This document shows, one piece after another, positions 23,741-32,078 of a DNA stretch of 64,000 nucleotides. The position numbers and the translations under genes were made by a program. The notes under the pieces were generated by a model that was not told where the DNA came from, did no database searches, and was given only the letters and a program-made list of their open reading frames with translations. Positions within the stretch are counted from its first letter, which is position 1, and each line of letters starts with the position of its first letter. Source of the stretch: JAJVIP01 sp964405835 (GTDB taxonomy: Bacteria; Elusimicrobiota; Elusimicrobia; F11); contig CAYOPN010000005.1 of NCBI GenBank assembly GCA_964405835.1, positions 1 to 64,000 of the forward strand, written 5' to 3'.

Positions 23741-24774
23741 CGCTTAATGTAAATCTGGATCGTTTCAGAGATGGCGGAGAATAGCAGCAGCAGCGAAAAA
23801 CAAGCCAATACCACAAGCACCACACCCACAAACGCCAGCATCTTGTTCACCGGAAACAACACCACAAAAACCACCAGTCCTGCAATGACGCTGGTTGTCG
23901 CCGCCAGGCGGGTCATAAACCGGAAAAATCCTCGCAATCGATCCAGGGTTTGAAACGGCGATAAGTTAAGTGAGGCCGGCATCGCCGATTGTTGAAGCAC
24001 GCTTCCACAGCGGCCGCAATACCATGTGTTGAGCGGGTTTTGGCCATCGCAGTGATCACACGTTTTTGAGGCTTTCCCCACTTCGATCGGCCGGCGCTTG
24101 AAGATCACGAAGCGTTCCGCCACCGCAATCGCAAACCACAACGTCACGCCGATGATGCCGCCCGAAAAGCCTTCCGACAAGCGCCGCAATAGCCACCCTT
24201 CCGGATTAAATTCCTGAATCAAATACGCGTACACCGCGTAACCTAGCGCGCCGCCGACACCGCCGCCAATAAGCCCGCTGATCGCGCCCGCCAAAATTTT
24301 CGCCATGTCGCGTTCCCACATCGCGCTGACCAAACCAATCATGAGACCCGCCATCGCCCAAAACCCGAAGAGCCCCCAGGCCGTCTGCTCCGGTGACAAC
24401 TGCGGTCCGAAATAACCGAACAACGCGCCGCCAATGGCGCCGCCGATCGCGCCCATGATGCCGCCGCGGATCGTCTTTGGTGTGGACTCTTCCACCATGC
24501 CGTCCACGGTGCCGAAGAACGCGCCGCCCAACAACCCCTGAATACAGAAGTGCAGGATGCTGGTGGACTCGCTCGATATCACGCGGCTCAGCGCCGGTAT
24601 AAAAAACCAGGCCACCACGCCCGAAAGAAAACCGGCGTTGGCACGCCGGAAAATCCAGGCGAGATGGCCTTGCACATGGGAAAAAGCAACATTAAAGGAA
24701 GAGAAACTCATGCGGCAATGACCGCAATACCGCGCCGCGTCGGCGTTCGTGAACGCGCAGGAAGGGCAATTCAT
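23737..24774 (-). CDS. Zinc-ribbon, glycine-rich multi-spanning membrane protein
   Basis: A 345-residue protein. It opens with a zinc ribbon (MNCPSCAFTNADAARYCGHC), then has six or more membrane segments rich in GGxxG patterns (about 50-220), a second zinc ribbon (CDHCDGQNPLNTWYCGRC, near 240-258) and two final membrane helices (about 290-340). Glycine-rich repeats such as GGIMGAIGGAIGGALFGYFG resemble the glycine-zipper membrane proteins. Function unknown. Its initial 20 residues would be cytoplasmic. Confidence 0.7.
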   Translation of the reverse strand: MNCPSCAFTNADAARYCGHCRMSFSSFNVAFSHVQGHLAWIFRRANAGFLSGVVAWFFIPALSRVISSESTSILHFCIQGLLGGAFFGTVDGMVEESTPKTIRGGIMGAIGGAIGGALFGYFGPQLSPEQTAWGLFGFWAMAGLMIGLVSAMWERDMAKILAGAISGLIGGGVGGALGYAVYAYLIQEFNPEGWLLRRLSEGFSGGIIGVTLWFAIAVAERFVIFKRRPIEVGKASKTCDHCDGQNPLNTWYCGRCGSVLQQSAMPASLNLSPFQTLDRLRGFFRFMTRLAATTSVIAGLVVFVVLFPVNKMLAFVGVVLVVLACFSLLLLFSAISETIQIYIKR

Positions 24775-24940
24775 GCCTTAATCTTGCGGTGAATGAGCAG
24801 TGGACGCCAGTGGAAGGTTGAAAAAAACCAGGCGCCGCTCATGGCTGCGACGAACACATCTAACAAACCTAGAATGATTTGCTACATTCGCACAGCAATT
24901 CCGACCCTTCCAGGAAGAGAGAACATGAGAAAAAAAAACA

Positions 24941-25126
24941 ATGACATACAAAGTTGTCATCGAACAAGAATCCGACGGGGGTTTTTCGGTTTACGCTCCG
25001 GAACTGCCGGGCTGCGCATCCCAGGGAGAAACAATCGGCGAAGCCATGCGGAACATTCGCAAAGCCGTGAAACTTTATCTCTGGTCCCTCCACAAAGACA
25101 AACATTCCCTCCCCAACGCCGCTTAA
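24941..25126 (+). CDS. HicB-like antitoxin (UPF0150 type), orphan
   Basis: A 61-residue protein with the HicB partial RNase H-like fold: YKVVIEQESDGGFSVYAPELPGCASQGETIGEAMRNIRKAV. HicB proteins normally neutralise a HicA mRNA interferase encoded alongside; no HicA-like gene (60 residues, GxxH dsRNA-binding) is seen on either side. It lacks a C-terminal DNA-binding domain. It may be a solitary relic or act on a distant partner. Confidence 0.8.
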   Translation: MTYKVVIEQESDGGFSVYAPELPGCASQGETIGEAMRNIRKAVKLYLWSLHKDKHSLPNAA

Positions 25127-25135
25127 AATCGGTTC

Positions 25136-25187
25136 GTCGTTCCCGCATGTTGTTAGCGGGAACCTCTCCCAGAAATGGATCAGGTGC
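25136..25187. repeat. Hairpin element, family F copy 1 (intergenic)
   Basis: CGTCGTTCCCGC, a nine-base loop, then GCGGGAAC (stem 25139-25146 with 25156-25163), followed by CTCTCCCA. The same order of parts occurs in the in-frame element at 33875-33968. A second small hairpin with GCACTACA arms lies at 25203-25238. Confidence 0.6.
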
Positions 25188-25249
25188 TCCAGAAAAATAG
25201 AGGCACTACAACCTAATTAATGAATGAGGATGTAGTGCGACGGTGCGAA

Positions 25250-26710
25250 TTACTTCGGTAGTTTTTTGTGCCAGCCGGTTTCAGTGAGGTAGGTGTTGGT
25301 GACTTGGAGGAGCAAGCTGTCTTGGAAAAGGTTGGCGTAGAACTGCACGCCGATGGGTAGATTATTCGAGGTAAAACCACAGGGCACCGAAATGCCCGGA
25401 ATACCGGCGAGATTGCAGGGAATTGTGCAGATGTCGGACAGGTACATGGTTAACGGGTCGTCGGCTTTCTCACCAATCTTAAAGGCCGGGGTCGGGGAAA
25501 CCGGGGTCAGGATAATGTCGACACCCTCAAAAGCCTTGTCGAAATCGCGCTTGATCAGCGTGCGCACTTTCTGGGCCTTGGAATAGAACGCGTCGTAATA
25601 ACCGGATGAGAGCGCGTAGGTGCCGATCATGATGCGGCGTTTGACCTCGGGGCCGAAGCCGTCGCGGCGGTTTAAGCCATATTGCTCGATCAAATTGCCG
25701 GCATCGGGGTTTCGGAACCCGTAACGCATCCCGTCGAAGCGGGCCAAGTTCGAGCTCGCTTCGCTGGGCGCCAGGATGTAATAGACCGCAAGCGCCGAAT
25801 CGGAATTGGGGAGCGAGATTTCTTTGATCTCCGCGCCGAGCTTTTTCAGCACGTTGGCCGCTTCCATCACGGACTTTTTCACTTCCGCATCCATCCCTTC
25901 CACAAAATATTCTTTCGGGATCCCGATCCGCAGCCCTTTGACGGGTTTTTTAAGATCGGCCGAGAAATCGGGAACGGGTTTGTCGACCGATGTTGCGTCG
26001 CGCTCGTCTTTGCCGCTGATGACCGACATCGCGAGCGCCATGTCTTCGGGCGTGTGCGTAAAGGGTCCGATCTGATCGAGCGACGACGCGAAAGCCACCA
26101 CACCGTAACGCGACACGCGGCCGTAGGTCGGTTTCATTCCAAGAATTCCGCAAAGAGACGCGGGTTGGCGAATCGATCCGCCGGTGTCGGAACCAAGCGA
26201 AATTGGAACGGTGCGCGTCGCCACCGCGACCGCGCTGCCGCCGGAAGACCCGCCCGGGATGCGGCTCGTGTCCCACGGGTTCCGCGATGGGCCGAACGCC
26301 GAATTTTCCGTCGACGATCCCATTGCGAATTCATCCAAATTGGTTTTCCCCACCATGATCGCGCCTTCACGGACCAGGTTCTCGATCACATGCGCGTCGT
26401 ACGGCGCGGTGTAATTTCCAAGAATTTTCGAGGCGCAGGTGACCGGCTGGCCTTTCACCATCATGTTGTCTTTGATGGCGATGGGGACTCCCGCTAAACG
26501 ACCCGCGGGCAAGCCTGCCTGCACTTTTTCGTCCACTGCTTTGGCGGATTTAAGAGAGACTTCTTCAGCGACGCTTAAATAGGCGTTCAGCGTGCCATTG
26601 GTTTTCTTGATTGCGGCGAGCGACGCCGTTACGACATCGACTGCTTTAAACTTTTTCGATTGAACACCGGCCGCGATTTCCACCGCGGACAACTGATTGA
26701 GGTCGCTCAT
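25250..26710 (-). CDS. gatA: Glutamyl-tRNA(Gln) amidotransferase subunit A
   Basis: A 486-residue amidase that releases ammonia from glutamine for GatB to convert Glu-tRNA(Gln). The Ser-cisSer-Lys triad is complete: K80 in GVPIAIKDN, S155 in PGGSSGGSA and S179 in SDTGGSIRQPAS. It overlaps gatC by ATGA (26707-26710). gatB is about 34 kb away, so the three subunits are not in one operon. The window also has a tRNA-Gln(UUG), the substrate of the pathway. Confidence 0.97.
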   Translation of the reverse strand: MSDLNQLSAVEIAAGVQSKKFKAVDVVTASLAAIKKTNGTLNAYLSVAEEVSLKSAKAVDEKVQAGLPAGRLAGVPIAIKDNMMVKGQPVTCASKILGNYTAPYDAHVIENLVREGAIMVGKTNLDEFAMGSSTENSAFGPSRNPWDTSRIPGGSSGGSAVAVATRTVPISLGSDTGGSIRQPASLCGILGMKPTYGRVSRYGVVAFASSLDQIGPFTHTPEDMALAMSVISGKDERDATSVDKPVPDFSADLKKPVKGLRIGIPKEYFVEGMDAEVKKSVMEAANVLKKLGAEIKEISLPNSDSALAVYYILAPSEASSNLARFDGMRYGFRNPDAGNLIEQYGLNRRDGFGPEVKRRIMIGTYALSSGYYDAFYSKAQKVRTLIKRDFDKAFEGVDIILTPVSPTPAFKIGEKADDPLTMYLSDICTIPCNLAGIPGISVPCGFTSNNLPIGVQFYANLFQDSLLLQVTNTYLTETGWHKKLPK

Positions 26711-27003
26711 TCGATGACCTTTTTTACGCGGTAGAACGTCTCTTCCATTTCGGGCGCGTTCTTAAACAACGCTTCCAGATCGGCGAACGGCTTCGCGACG
26801 TCTTCCCGCAAAACGGTGCCGGCTTCATAGGGATGCGCGGTGGCCGGCACTCCATCCGTATTGATGTTCTTAAGTTGGGCGATATGCCCCAGAATACGTT
26901 CCAACTGGGACTGATATTTCTTCAAGTCCTCGTCAGAAACAGCGATCCGCGCCAATTTGGCCACGTGCTGCACGTCTTTGAAGGAGATGTTCTGTTCGCT
27001 CAT
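26707..27003 (-). CDS. gatC: Glutamyl-tRNA(Gln) amidotransferase subunit C
   Basis: A 98-residue GatC that tethers GatA to GatB. Conserved VQHVAKLARIAVSDEDLKKYQSQLERIL (about 11-38) and the mid DGVPATAHPYE segment are present; normal length. ATGA overlaps join it to gatA downstream and to pcrA upstream. Confidence 0.95.
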   Translation of the reverse strand: MSEQNISFKDVQHVAKLARIAVSDEDLKKYQSQLERILGHIAQLKNINTDGVPATAHPYEAGTVLREDVAKPFADLEALFKNAPEMEETFYRVKKVIE

Positions 27004-29318
27004 GCAAATTCCAAGGGGGCGTATTTAAGCAAAAGTTTCTTTTTTGATCCGCTGTTGAAAAGGACCGTTACCTTCGCGTGGTCACCCGATCCTTCTACGT
27101 CGATGACTTTTCCCTGGCCAAAGTCCGGGTGCGTGACGCGCTGGCCCATCTTGGGAATCCGCTTCGGGCGCGGCGCTTCCACTTCCGGAATATCCTGGTT
27201 CATGTCGTCCGGATGCGCCTCGCGCGACTGGTTGTAATCGTCGTCACTCATGGAGGGCGCGTGCGATTCAAAACCCATGCTGCTGCGTTTCGGCCGGACC
27301 GACGCCACACCGGCTTCTTCAATAAAACGGGATGGGATATTCATCCGCGGTGTTCCAAAGATGCGCCGGCTGGCCGCTGATGTCAGAAATAGTTTCTTGC
27401 GTGCGCGCGTCATCGCGACATAGGCCAGACGTCGCTCTTCTTCCAATTCATCTTGGTCGAAGGCGGCATCACCAATCGGAAAAAGGCCTTCTTCCAAGCC
27501 AGTCACAAACACCGCCGGAAACTCGAGACCCTTGGCGAGATGGACGGTCATCAACGTGAGCGCCCCCCCCTGCTCCTCAAGATTGTCCAAGTCGGTCATT
27601 AGTGAGACCTCTTGGAGAAACCGGGCCAGTGAAATGTCTGAAGCGGATAAGCCGGCGGGGATATCGGACGGAGCGACTTGGTCCGACTGTCTCTCGTCGG
27701 ACCCGGACCGAAGTCCGGTGTCCCCGTCGGCTTGCTCGGTGCGAGTTCGTTCTTCGAAATCTTTGGCGGCGTTGATCAACTCTTGCAAGTTGTCGAGTCG
27801 ATCCCCCGCTTCGGGATCTTCGTCGGCCACGCTGGCCCATTTGTCCCAATAGCCGGATTCCTCAAGCATGCGCCGCACCACGGTGGACGCCGACAGTTCC
27901 GTGGACAATTTCTGAAAGCGTTCAATGAGCTCAACAAAACTTTTCACACCGTTGCGCGCCGCCGTCGAGATGCCTGACACCGCGTGCGCGCGCTGAAACG
28001 CTTCCCACAACGTGATCCCTTGCGAAGCCGCATACTGCTCAAGCAATCCCAGCGAATTTTTACCAAGACCGCGCGCGGGCAAATTAACTACGCGCTTGAC
28101 ACTAAGCGAGTCCCTGGGATTGACCACGGCGCGCAGGTACGCGATCGCGTCCTTAATTTCGGCGCGTTCGTAGAACCGCAGCGCGCCGACAATCGTGTAA
28201 GGAATGGCCAAACGCCGCAACGCGTCTTCAAACACGCGCGACTGCGCGTTCGTGCGGTAGAAAACGGCGATATCTTTGAGTTCGACGCCTTTTGAACGCA
28301 GGTGAGACACTTCGTCCATCACGTAGCGCGCTTCTTCCATCTCGTTCGCCATTTCGACAAAGCTCACATCTTCGCCGGGCTCGTTTTCGGTCCACATGGT
28401 CTTTGGTTTGCGGCGCGTGTTGAGCGAGATCAGGCGGGTCGCCACTTCGATGATCTTCGATGAAGATCGGTAGTTCTGTTCGAGCTTCACCACTTTCGCG
28501 CCCGGGTAATCGCGTTCGAACTCGAGAATGTTGCGGATTGTGGCGCCACGCCAGGAATAAATGGATTGATCATCATCGCCGACCACACAGATGTTCTTGG
28601 CGGTCCCGGCCAAATACTTCGTGAGCAAGTACTGCGCGTGGTTCGTGTCCTGGTATTCGTCCACCATCACGTAGCGAAACCGTTTCTGGTATTTCTCGCG
28701 CACGAAATCGTTGTCGCGGAACGCCTCGACGGTCTTCATGATCAGGTCGCCGAAGTCGAGCGCCATCGCGGTGTGCAGTTTCTTGGAATATTGTTCGTAG
28801 ATGCGTCCCACGCGCTCGCGGAACGGGTCGTGGTGGCTTTGGGCGTGGATCAGGTAGGAACCGGCGTCCAACATGTCGTCTTTCGCGCGCGAGATGGCCG
28901 ATAGCACTTGGCGCGGCGCGCATTCTTTTTCGGTGAGCATCATCTCTTTAAGGATTTCTTTGACGATCGCAATCTGATCATTGTCGTCGTAAATCACGAA
29001 ATTGGGGTCGAGGCCAATATTTTTGGATTCAACGCGCAGAAACTTCGCGCAGAAGGAATGGAACGTGGAGACCCAGACGGCCGCGCCTCGGCCGGGCACC
29101 AGTGTGTTCACGCGCTGCCGCATTTCGGCGGCCGCTTTGTTTGTGAACGTGACCGCAAGAATGTTCCAGGGGGCGACGCCGTGCGCGATGAGGTTGGCGG
29201 TGCGGCAGACGATGACGCGCGTTTTTCCGGATCCGGCGCCGGCCAAAATAAGCAAAGGACCGTCCATATGCACGGCGGCTTCACGTTGAGGGGAATTGAG
29301 GGTATTCAGGATCTCCAT
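27000..29318 (-). CDS. pcrA: ATP-dependent DNA helicase PcrA/UvrD
   Basis: A 772-residue superfamily 1A helicase. Q motif LNSPQREA, Walker A AGAGSGKTR, motif II VDEYQDTN, motif III GDDDQSIYSWRGA, QNYRSS (IV), and VMTxHxAKGLEF-type motif V (LMTVHLAKGLEFPAVF) are intact. The C-terminal tail MGQRVTHPDFGQGKVIDVEG ... is the PcrA Tudor-like RNA polymerase-binding domain. Residues about 531-548 (DGDTGLRSGSDERQSDQ) are read through two back-to-back hairpins and look like an in-frame insertion in the 2B region. Upstream of gatC with ATGA coupling. Confidence 0.96.
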   Translation of the reverse strand: MEILNTLNSPQREAAVHMDGPLLILAGAGSGKTRVIVCRTANLIAHGVAPWNILAVTFTNKAAAEMRQRVNTLVPGRGAAVWVSTFHSFCAKFLRVESKNIGLDPNFVIYDDNDQIAIVKEILKEMMLTEKECAPRQVLSAISRAKDDMLDAGSYLIHAQSHHDPFRERVGRIYEQYSKKLHTAMALDFGDLIMKTVEAFRDNDFVREKYQKRFRYVMVDEYQDTNHAQYLLTKYLAGTAKNICVVGDDDQSIYSWRGATIRNILEFERDYPGAKVVKLEQNYRSSSKIIEVATRLISLNTRRKPKTMWTENEPGEDVSFVEMANEMEEARYVMDEVSHLRSKGVELKDIAVFYRTNAQSRVFEDALRRLAIPYTIVGALRFYERAEIKDAIAYLRAVVNPRDSLSVKRVVNLPARGLGKNSLGLLEQYAASQGITLWEAFQRAHAVSGISTAARNGVKSFVELIERFQKLSTELSASTVVRRMLEESGYWDKWASVADEDPEAGDRLDNLQELINAAKDFEERTRTEQADGDTGLRSGSDERQSDQVAPSDIPAGLSASDISLARFLQEVSLMTDLDNLEEQGGALTLMTVHLAKGLEFPAVFVTGLEEGLFPIGDAAFDQDELEEERRLAYVAMTRARKKLFLTSAASRRIFGTPRMNIPSRFIEEAGVASVRPKRSSMGFESHAPSMSDDDYNQSREAHPDDMNQDIPEVEAPRPKRIPKMGQRVTHPDFGQGKVIDVEGSGDHAKVTVLFNSGSKKKLLLKYAPLEFA
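27681..27718. repeat. Tandem hairpins inside pcrA (possible in-frame insertion)
   Basis: GTCCGAC and GTCGGAC (27681-27687 with 27696-27702), directly followed by CCGGAC, CGAA, GTCCGG (27703-27718). They cover a non-conserved hydrophilic stretch of the helicase. No second copy in the window, so less certain than the other families. Confidence 0.5.
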
Positions 29319-29366
29319 CGACGGGACGGATGATATAACAACGAGTAGAGATAACCGAACGACAGT

Positions 29367-29831
29367 CTATTTGAGGATGGTTAGATTTTTTACGCGCCGC
29401 CGATGCCGCCATACATGGGACACGATCAGCACGGGAATAATAACGCCAAGATAGGTATGAACAAGGCTGGTGATGGACCGCAAATCTTCATTTCCAAAGT
29501 AATAAAGGCCCCATCCCGTTAAAACAAGAACAACACATGAAATGATCAGAGTCGACCCGGAGGGTCGTTGACGTTGCTGTTTCCATCCGACGGGGACGTG
29601 GTGAATGATCAAGGTTCCCAGCGCGACCAAAAACGCCATAGCCGCGCCGCCGTGGATTTTCAGAAACAAGGCATGCGTATCGGAATGCGGCGTGAGCCAC
29701 AGCAAGCCGGTGATCCACAAAATCAGGAATGTCCCATACAAAACTATTTTGTGGAGGCGGGTCAGCTTCGCCCCTGTATTGGCATGGGTCGACGCCGGCG
29801 GCGAGATTGGACGATGGTGAACTTCGCTCAT
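29367..29831 (-). CDS. Four-helix membrane protein, DUF4405/cytochrome b-like
   Basis: A 154-residue protein with four membrane helices and several histidines placed within or near them (TRLHKIVLYG, HGGAAMAF, IIHHVPVG, VHTYLGVI, SHVWRHRRR), as in haem b-binding DUF4405 proteins. Start at MSEVHHRP (29831), whose ATG overlaps the apbE stop as ATGA. Last gene of the beta-barrel, FMN-binding protein, apbE set. I infer that it passes electrons between the quinone pool and the extracytoplasmic flavoprotein. Confidence 0.72.
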   Translation of the reverse strand: MSEVHHRPISPPASTHANTGAKLTRLHKIVLYGTFLILWITGLLWLTPHSDTHALFLKIHGGAAMAFLVALGTLIIHHVPVGWKQQRQRPSGSTLIISCVVLVLTGWGLYYFGNEDLRSITSLVHTYLGVIIPVLIVSHVWRHRRRVKNLTILK

Positions 29832-30643
29832 GTAAAGACGCGCTCCAATCGCCCGGTCGGAGCAAAGACGAGCGCGTGCGCGCGATAAAAATCCAGACAT
29901 GTTTTTGCGATCGGCGAAGGTCCCATTAAAACGATCTTCGTCAACGCATCGGCGAGGATGCACCGGTCCGCAAAAACCATGGCAGTTCCAGGACGTTTGA
30001 AGGGACGACCGGAGGGCATAAGGCGATGGCTTTCCTGGGGTCGGACCGAGGAGGTCGCGATCGCGGTGGGACCAACCCGCATGGTTTTAACTAAAGGACG
30101 ATGATCGCGATGTATCCGAACGCCCACCGGCGATGCGGACTGCCCCCAAAAGCGCAAATCCCCACCGGCATTAACCGAAGAATAATGCAGCGACGGCTCA
30201 AGCGCCGTCATTTTTTCTCCGGCGCGGTCCACCGCATATCCTTTCGCGATGCCGCCCAAATCCATTGACCACGGGCCCGATTTACGAGCGTGTTGCCCCT
30301 TAAATTCCAAAGGGGCCATTGCTGCGGCTTTCGCCGGAATACCGGAAGCGCGAACGTCAAAAAATCCCTGCGATAAATCGTAGAGCGTATTGGTCATCCT
30401 TAAGACAGCGAGTGTCTGCGCATGAACTGGGGTCCAAACACCGGGCTTGGCCCGATTGAGGCGGCTTAAATCGCTATCGGATCGATGGACGCTCATAAGA
30501 CGGTCGACATGAGAAATTTCCTTGAAGCCTTCCGAGATAAGATCATTGAGATAGGAGATTGAATGGTCCCCCTCGACCTCGATTTCAACGAACGTCCCCA
30601 ATAAAGGACGGGAACGCTTAAGCTTTTTTCTTAAGGATCTCAT
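29828..30643 (-). CDS. apbE: FAD:protein FMN transferase ApbE
   Basis: A 271-residue flavin transferase that attaches FMN through a phosphoester bond to a Thr/Ser of target proteins. Family motifs: RPLLGTFVEIEV (12-23), MSVHRSDSDLSRLN, DLGGIAKGYAVDRA (about 128-141), NAGGDLRFWG and ATSS. It is shorter than most (about 300-350) and I see no lipobox or signal peptide, so export is unclear; the divalent-metal loop near SHRLMPSGRP is compressed. It overlaps the end of the FMN-binding protein gene by 26 bases, its likely substrate. Confidence 0.92.
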   Translation of the reverse strand: MRSLRKKLKRSRPLLGTFVEIEVEGDHSISYLNDLISEGFKEISHVDRLMSVHRSDSDLSRLNRAKPGVWTPVHAQTLAVLRMTNTLYDLSQGFFDVRASGIPAKAAAMAPLEFKGQHARKSGPWSMDLGGIAKGYAVDRAGEKMTALEPSLHYSSVNAGGDLRFWGQSASPVGVRIHRDHRPLVKTMRVGPTAIATSSVRPQESHRLMPSGRPFKRPGTAMVFADRCILADALTKIVLMGPSPIAKTCLDFYRAHALVFAPTGRLERVFT

Positions 30644-31154
30644 AGGTAGTTAAAACGCGGCGAACGCCGTCGGTCACATGGGCGGAGGAAAGCGTGGCGC
30701 CGCTGATGTTCGTAATGTCCTCATCGAGTTTCAAGGTCGAACGCGCGTCCTTTCCGACAAATTGGTTTCTCCATTCCGGCCGGCGGATCTCGTATCCGTA
30801 CGATTCGCGGTAATCCAAAATTTCGACTCCTTTCACCTGCCCATTTTTCTTGATTCCTACCGCATACGTGATGAATTCATGTTTCCCGATCACTTTGTCG
30901 ATGATCACGGCTTCCCGGTTCGGCCCCCAGTAAATGTGGACGCGCGTCTCCCGTACCTTCCGTCCGGAAGCTTTTTCAATTTCTTTGACTTGGGCCGGCG
31001 TTAGTTCGACCCAGGATGGTTTAAATTTTATTTGTGGAAAAAATATCTCGACCGCTTGCGTTTCTGTCAAATAGGTCTGGGAAAAAGCGACGTAGGGGAT
31101 AGGGGCGGTCACCGCAATCCCCGCCAACAATCTCGACCAATCTTTACGATCCAT
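30618..31154 (-). CDS. Extracytoplasmic FMN-binding domain protein
   Basis: A 178-residue exported protein (N-terminal hydrophobic stretch 8-24, MDRKDWSRLLAGIAVTAPIP). The FMN_bind domain spans about 85-170: GKHEFITYAVGIKKNGQVKG, ILDYRESYGYEI and the flavinylation motif ISGATLSSAHV, where T154 is the residue expected to carry FMN. It sits immediately upstream of apbE, which would do the attachment. Together with the four-helix protein it forms an extracytoplasmic flavin electron carrier; the final acceptor is unknown. Confidence 0.9.
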   Translation of the reverse strand: MDRKDWSRLLAGIAVTAPIPYVAFSQTYLTETQAVEIFFPQIKFKPSWVELTPAQVKEIEKASGRKVRETRVHIYWGPNREAVIIDKVIGKHEFITYAVGIKKNGQVKGVEILDYRESYGYEIRRPEWRNQFVGKDARSTLKLDEDITNISGATLSSAHVTDGVRRVLTTYEILKKKA

Positions 31155-31166
31155 TGTCTCCTCCGC

Positions 31167-32042
31167 TTAAAAGGGAAATCCGACTTTAAAGTTTGATTCC
31201 CATTTCTCGTTTGATTGCAAGAAAAGGTCCTCGCTGTCGCCGGGAGTTCCATAGACCTGCCGGAGCACGTTCAAGGTCAGCCAGCCCCGCCGCCCGCCGT
31301 AATGAAGGACCGGCCCCGCCCAATACGTGGCATGCGAGCTCGACCCCCCGATATTTTTGGTGGTCCAATCATTTTGAATTCGCGCCTCCAACCCAGCAAA
31401 CCAATTCGATGCAAACCTGAAAATACCGCCCAGTTCGTTGCTCCAGGAATTCGCGGTGGTTTCAACTTCCTCTCCAGGATATTGAATCGATCCGCGGCGA
31501 TAACTTGTGTTAAACGCGAAGACGACTTGATCGTCGTTGAGATTCGTCTGAAAAATGAGCCGGACTTCCTGGCCAACCGCATTTTTAATGTCGAGACCGT
31601 TTTTCGGATTCACGCTATCAATGCCCAATTGAATATCCAGGGCGACGCCGACCGGACTTTTGATGGGACTCACCATGCGGTAGAGAAACTCCAACGACCC
31701 GCCTTGAATGTAGGAGTCCGATTTCGTCAATGTGGTGGCGCCGGCGGCGGGGTGGTCATCCGGAGCGTTTTCGGCGTCGATATGCCCGGAGTTGAGGTTG
31801 ACCGAAAGCTGATAATCGTTATCCAAACCGTATTCAAACTCGGTTCGTCCATCCACGGCGGAATAACGGCCCTGACTTCTTTCGGTCCGGTAGCGAAATG
31901 ATTGCTTTAATTCAAAGCGTCCGAGCGGCACCGTGTCCGTGGTATAGAGTCGGCCAAACATGGCTTCGCCTGCGTGGAGCGGCATGAGGAAAGGCAATCC
32001 ACTTCCGGCAAGGAATAGAATTGAACGGAACTTCACCAGCAA
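31167..32042 (-). CDS. Outer membrane beta-barrel protein of the flavin module
   Basis: A 291-residue exported protein with a signal peptide (to about LHAGEA, residue 26) and alternating amphipathic strands ending in a terminal aromatic, FKVGFPF, as in outer membrane barrels. Resembles DUF6662-like proteins, a judgement from pattern only. The 12-base gap to the FMN-binding protein places it first in that operon, so it may move a substrate or electrons at the outer membrane. Confidence 0.65.
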   Translation of the reverse strand: MLVKFRSILFLAGSGLPFLMPLHAGEAMFGRLYTTDTVPLGRFELKQSFRYRTERSQGRYSAVDGRTEFEYGLDNDYQLSVNLNSGHIDAENAPDDHPAAGATTLTKSDSYIQGGSLEFLYRMVSPIKSPVGVALDIQLGIDSVNPKNGLDIKNAVGQEVRLIFQTNLNDDQVVFAFNTSYRRGSIQYPGEEVETTANSWSNELGGIFRFASNWFAGLEARIQNDWTTKNIGGSSSHATYWAGPVLHYGGRRGWLTLNVLRQVYGTPGDSEDLFLQSNEKWESNFKVGFPF

Positions 32043-32078
32043 AATTTATAGGGAAAGCTCCAAGAAATCCATGACTTA

